Shown one piece after another: positions 60,719-64,000 of a stretch of DNA of 64,000 bases. How positions within the stretch are numbered: the stretch's first letter is position 1; every line of letters starts with the position of its first letter. The notes beneath the pieces were generated by a model, which made no database searches, had not been told where the DNA came from, and saw only the letters and a program-made list of their open reading frames with translations. The DNA comes from Lewinellaceae bacterium (lineage in GTDB: Bacteria; Bacteroidota; Bacteroidia; Chitinophagales; Saprospiraceae), in the NCBI GenBank assembly GCA_020636405.1, contig JACJXW010000005.1:930001-994000 (forward strand), given 5' to 3'. A program made the position numbers and the translations under genes.

Positions 60719-62803
60719 TCACACCTCAGCACCCTTCCCCACCTTCACCTCCCCGGTCTGTCCGTCCATCTCGATCCAGTCGCCATCGTTGAGCTCGATA
60801 TGAGCCGGCAATTGGGTAATGGCCGGGATACGGGATTCCCGGAGGATGATGGAGGCGTGCGACAGCAGGCCGCCGACGTAGGAGATGACGCCCTGCACTC
60901 TTGAAAAGTAGGGCACCCATCCGGGGTCGAGGGCATCGGCGACCAGGATCACCGGGCCGTCGTTGGGCGGCTGCAGGTTATCCAGGCTGGCGGAATGTAT
61001 CCGCCAAACGTAACCTTCTACTTTGCCGGGATAGATGCCGATGCCCGATCGTTGGCCGTCCTTCTGGCCCGCAACATTGGCCAAGAGGCGGAGCGGGAGG
61101 CGCCGGCCATGGCCATTGCACAAGAAGGTATCCATATCCCACCCCGAAGATGGGTTGGGCGTTGGCGGGGGTAGTGTTGCCTTGCTTTGTTTTCCCTTGA
61201 AATAGGCCTTTAGTGTCTCGGGTTGGTATTCCCAGAACGGGAAGCCGGTTTGTTCCAGCAGTTCCTGGCGAAAGTCCCAGAACAATTTCATGGTTTCGTT
61301 GCGCAGCCACTCCCGCGTATGCACCAGGCGGACGGCGGGGGCGAGCAAATGTGTCCAAAGCGTACTGCCTTTGCGGCGTTTGGCCGGCGCCGGTTCGGCG
61401 ATGCCCTGCGGGCCGAGCAACTGGCGCCAGTCGGCCTCCGAATATTCGAAAAAGCGCTTTTGCCCGATGTCGGATTCGTAGAATCCGCGATGGCCGAACT
61501 GCTCCAGGAAGTCTTCCCGGCTGATGATGCTGTATTGCAACTGATTGAAGGCCCTGAGGTAGTCGGTGCTGGCGCTCTTTTCTTCCATCGCCGCCGAAAG
61601 CTTGGCCAGCACTCCCAGTTTATCCAGAACAGCGAGCGGCCCGGACATGGCCCCCGTCAGCAGTTGCATGTTGGTGACCAGCTCGACATACAAATTTTCA
61701 AAATCGGCCAGCCACTCTTTGAAAGCGGCGCCTCTTTTATCTTCCCAGAGTAGTTCGCGGTGGCGGCGACGCCAGGCGAGCCGGCCGCGCACGTTGTCCA
61801 TCCAGGTTTCCACGGTTCTTTTAGCATTGGATTGCTGGTGGAGCGCTTTGAAAAAAACGGGTATTTTGACGATCATCCGGTGGGGGCGCAACCCTACCTG
61901 GTATACATCCTCGGCGCCCACCGAGCGGCACACCAGCTGGGTGGGCAGCCCCCAGTGGACGATCACGTCGAGCAGGGCGGAAAGGTTGATCCACGGCATG
62001 CCGGCGGCTTCCCGGATAAAGGCGCGGCGCGGCAGGGTAGGGTCCAGTGCCTGGTAGTATTCGAACAGGCGGTATCCGGCCTTGCTGATGATGGCGGTCA
62101 TCAGGGGCGACGGTTTCGGGGGGAGGATCTCTTTGTGGTTGGCGGAGGTCAGCACCTCTTCCGCCTCCTGAGGCGTGGTAATGGGACGGGCCTGGAGCAA
62201 CAGCAGGCGCCCTTTGGAAACGCAGAACTCAATGTCCAGCCCATGTTCGGCGTCCATGCGTTGGAGCAGCACCTGCGCGTACCAGGACAACCAGATCAGC
62301 GCCCGGTTGAGGCCTTTTTCCTTATCGGGGAATCCCTGCCAGAAAGGGTAAAGGGCGGATGCCCAGGCGTCGGCCCGGGTAAACCTGGGAAGCAGGAGGG
62401 TGTCCGGCTGCTTGTGCCCGCTGGCCAGGGCCTCTCCCTGCCCTTCGATGAGTTCCAGCTTCCAGGCGCCTTCCCGAAAGGCGAACAATACGCCGCTGTA
62501 TTCGGGATGGATCATCTCCTGTAGGATGGCCTGCTGGCCTTCGGGGGTGGGGTAACTGTTGAAGACTTCTTCCAGGGCTTCCTCCAGTTGCGCTTCTTCT
62601 ACCGAAAGTACAGTTGTAAACTGCCCGGCATAGCTTTGCTCGCCGCCATCTTCGAGGGCATAAGAGGAGCGGACTGCAAGCGGAAAGCGCAGCTTATCGA
62701 GCGCGAAGGCGCCCTGTTGGAAATCCTCGTACCGTACGCTGCCGAAGCGTGGGGTAGGGAGGCGCCATCGCCGGATCTGTTCCAGTTGTTGCAGTTTGCT
62801 CAT
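60719..62803 (-). CDS. PEP-synthase/rifampin-phosphotransferase-like phospho-swivel enzyme
   Basis: The 694-residue protein has a truncated ATP-binding PPDK_N-like part (~40-215: FPLAVRSSYALEDGGEQSYA, ending RLLLLQARPITTP). A long helical middle (~230-560) follows, then a carboxy swivel with the phospho-acceptor His in GGLLSHASIILRESRIPAIT (~645). No PEP-binding TIM barrel follows. This order (ATP-grasp, middle, His domain) is that of rifampin phosphotransferases and related enzymes, which transfer the beta phosphate of ATP to a small molecule, rather than of PEP synthase. The hydrolase gene at 62813 lies 9 bp upstream in the same operon. The real acceptor is unknown. Confidence 0.75.
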   Translation of the reverse strand: MSKLQQLEQIRRWRLPTPRFGSVRYEDFQQGAFALDKLRFPLAVRSSYALEDGGEQSYAGQFTTVLSVEEAQLEEALEEVFNSYPTPEGQQAILQEMIHPEYSGVLFAFREGAWKLELIEGQGEALASGHKQPDTLLLPRFTRADAWASALYPFWQGFPDKEKGLNRALIWLSWYAQVLLQRMDAEHGLDIEFCVSKGRLLLLQARPITTPQEAEEVLTSANHKEILPPKPSPLMTAIISKAGYRLFEYYQALDPTLPRRAFIREAAGMPWINLSALLDVIVHWGLPTQLVCRSVGAEDVYQVGLRPHRMIVKIPVFFKALHQQSNAKRTVETWMDNVRGRLAWRRRHRELLWEDKRGAAFKEWLADFENLYVELVTNMQLLTGAMSGPLAVLDKLGVLAKLSAAMEEKSASTDYLRAFNQLQYSIISREDFLEQFGHRGFYESDIGQKRFFEYSEADWRQLLGPQGIAEPAPAKRRKGSTLWTHLLAPAVRLVHTREWLRNETMKLFWDFRQELLEQTGFPFWEYQPETLKAYFKGKQSKATLPPPTPNPSSGWDMDTFLCNGHGRRLPLRLLANVAGQKDGQRSGIGIYPGKVEGYVWRIHSASLDNLQPPNDGPVILVADALDPGWVPYFSRVQGVISYVGGLLSHASIILRESRIPAITQLPAHIELNDGDWIEMDGQTGEVKVGKGAEV

Positions 62804-62812
62804 TGCTAAGGC

Positions 62813-63583
62813 TTACTTACAAAGGCCAATGATCTTTTCGTAAAATTCCTCCGGTTGGTCCAGCATGGGAAAATGGTCCCATCCAGGAACGATATCGAAG
62901 GTAGAATTGGGGAAATCGCGTTGCCAGTACTTCAGGAAACGGGAAGCCACTACCCGTTCTTTTTCACCCCAGATGAAGTAAAAACCCTTATTTTGCAAGG
63001 GTTGTTGGACAGAGCGATACCATTCTGGCGTAATTAAATCAAAAAACAAGGAAAAGGCGTCACAGGTTTTATAATCCCGGAAGAATTGCCGGCGAAGCAC
63101 AACGGGAATGCGTTCCGGATGCAGAAAGAGGCGGCGTTCCCAGACGGGTTGCAACCCCGGCCAGGCAATGAGCCCCTGCATGAGCCGGCGCACGGCCAAA
63201 GGCCGCATCAACTTCGGGAAAAAGCGATGCTGCAGAGAAGCCCCGATGCACCCGTGCAGGATTACCTTCCGGGGAGACATGCTGCTGCCATCCTCCAATA
63301 CCCACCCCCTGGACGCCCATTCCAGGAGGAGGCTTCCGCCGATACCGTGTCCGTAGAAGATCCACGTTTCCTCCTTCCCATGCTGTTCCACCGTTTGCTG
63401 GAGGGCCTTCAGAAAGGGCAGCCAGCTTCCTTCTCCCGGGGGCAGGGGGCGGCCCTCGAAGCCAGGCAAGGCCGGGACGATAGCCCGGAGGTGTGCCTGT
63501 GGCTGGTTACCGAGCAGCTCCAGGAATGGTTGGAACCGGGCGCCGGCGCCGCCATTGCCGTGCAGGAGGAGGAGATTTGTCAT
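62813..63583 (-). CDS. Alpha/beta-hydrolase fold protein lacking the nucleophile serine
   Basis: The 256-residue protein has the fold landmarks: oxyanion HGNGGAGARFQPFLEL (~8-23), elbow-like FYGHGIGGSLLLEW (~95), acid region YFIWGEKERVV, and His in GWDHFPMLDQPEEFY. At the elbow, G-H-G-I-G replaces the usual G-x-S-x-G, so the nucleophile Ser is Gly. The fold is probably intact and the remaining Asp/His are retained. It may be a non-catalytic member, or use another nucleophile. The start at 63583 (MTNLLLLHGNGG) is favoured; an ATG at 63694 would add an unrelated leader. It is in an operon with the swivel enzyme. Confidence 0.8.
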   Translation of the reverse strand: MTNLLLLHGNGGAGARFQPFLELLGNQPQAHLRAIVPALPGFEGRPLPPGEGSWLPFLKALQQTVEQHGKEETWIFYGHGIGGSLLLEWASRGWVLEDGSSMSPRKVILHGCIGASLQHRFFPKLMRPLAVRRLMQGLIAWPGLQPVWERRLFLHPERIPVVLRRQFFRDYKTCDAFSLFFDLITPEWYRSVQQPLQNKGFYFIWGEKERVVASRFLKYWQRDFPNSTFDIVPGWDHFPMLDQPEEFYEKIIGLCK

Positions 63584-63654
63584 GGCCTTTGAAATTATCC
63601 AAAAGGAAACCAGAGGAGCTTCGGAAAGTTCATCAGCCCTCATTCCATTATTCC

Positions 63655-63690
63655 ATCCAAAAAAAAAGAGCGCCCGCTGATGGACGCTCT
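63655..63690 (-). terminator. Terminator of the AraC-type regulator
   Basis: On the minus strand AGAGCG (63685-63690) pairs with CGCTCT (63667-63672), with further GG/CC pairing inside, followed by a run of nine T. It lies 80 bp after the AraC-type stop and upstream of the hydrolase operon. Confidence 0.75.
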
Positions 63691-63769
63691 TCACTACAAG
63701 TTACCCGTTAAAAAATACTCCCAATCTTAAATTATTTATAGTTCTTTCGGCATCGCTGGTTGCTTCCCT

Positions 63770-64000
63770 TTATCCCGGGAAGAACTCCGTACAACCAATG
63801 GCCGTTTTTCGTTTTTCGGGGCTTTCCTGGCTGGTTTCCCTATATTTTGAGGGGGGAACACCCATCTCTCTGGAAAAGATGCGGCTAAAGTAGTCCGGAG
63901 AGGCGAAGCCCGTCGCGTAGGCCACCTCCGACACATTGAGCGTTCCCTGGCGCAGGAGTTCGCATGCACGCTGCAGGCGCATATCGCGCAGTAGGCGGGT
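63770..64000 (-). CDS. AraC-family transcriptional regulator, carboxy end (cut by window edge)
   Basis: The visible 76 residues contain the second half of an AraC-type double helix-turn-helix: CELLRQGTLNVSEVAYATGF then ASPDYFSRIFSREMGVPPSK. They end with a charged tail (PEKRKTAIGCTEFFPG). The preceding TRLLRDMRLQRA belongs to the first helices of the same domain. The amino part, which would show whether this is a one-component regulator or a hybrid two-component protein of the Bacteroidota type, is outside the window. The stop at 63770 is followed by a terminator at 63655-63690. Confidence 0.88.
   Translation of the reverse strand, partial: TRLLRDMRLQRACELLRQGTLNVSEVAYATGFASPDYFSRIFSREMGVPPSKYRETSQESPEKRKTAIGCTEFFPG

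Overview
The window looks like a chromosome segment from a Bacteroidota bacterium, most likely of the Saprospiraceae/Lewinella type. The evidence is type IX secretion (T9SS) sorting domains of types A and B, SprB-like repeats, a PorP/SprF protein, an EAD11-like domain, LytS/LytTR and LuxR-type regulators, and several matches to the Bacteroidota promoter (-33 TTTG, about 20 bp, -7 TAnnTTTG). No rRNA, tRNA, CRISPR array, transposase or phage gene was seen.

Layout. 1-7.6 kb: the start of dCTP deaminase (cut by the window edge), a small secreted protein, a repeat-rich spacer, a GH113-like lipoprotein, a beta-propeller protein with a frameshifted T9SS tail, a WD40 protein, a phosphopantetheinyl transferase and a LuxR-type response regulator. 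8.2-38 kb: a large surface-protein locus. It holds two tandem, about 6-7 kb copies of a giant HYR-like adhesin gene (both broken by many frameshifts), a single-cohesin T9SS protein, a 2111-residue protein with about seven cohesin-like domains plus SprB-like repeats and a type B sorting domain, its likely PorP/SprF partner, and two more intact HYR-like adhesins. Four of these proteins share a carboxy end ordered dockerin-like, cohesin-like, T9SS-A. The multi-cohesin protein has no dockerin-like motif that I can see. This suggests a self-assembling, non-cellulosomal cohesin/dockerin surface complex.

38-50 kb: yraN behind a leader that carries both a promoter and a terminator, a 1125-residue repeat protein with a lipoprotein, a GNAT acetyltransferase, a membrane nucleotide cyclase, an NlpC/P60-like secreted protein with a hidden paralogue remnant beside it, a lipoprotein, an orphan anti-sigma factor, and a tiny membrane protein. 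50-64 kb: lepA, a membrane protein with an EAD11-like domain, an alpha/beta-hydrolase lipoprotein, an outer-membrane beta-barrel, an overlapping LytTR regulator and sensor kinase pair, a second membrane cyclase, a DUF998-like membrane protein, a rifampin-phosphotransferase-like swivel enzyme with a hydrolase lacking its nucleophile serine, and the end of an AraC-type regulator.

The frameshifts in the 8.2-21.2 kb duplication are concentrated at positions where TA appears inside a G/C step, giving GTA or GTAC. They may be consensus errors in a repeat rather than true pseudogenization. The two copies should be treated as probably full-length genes until checked.
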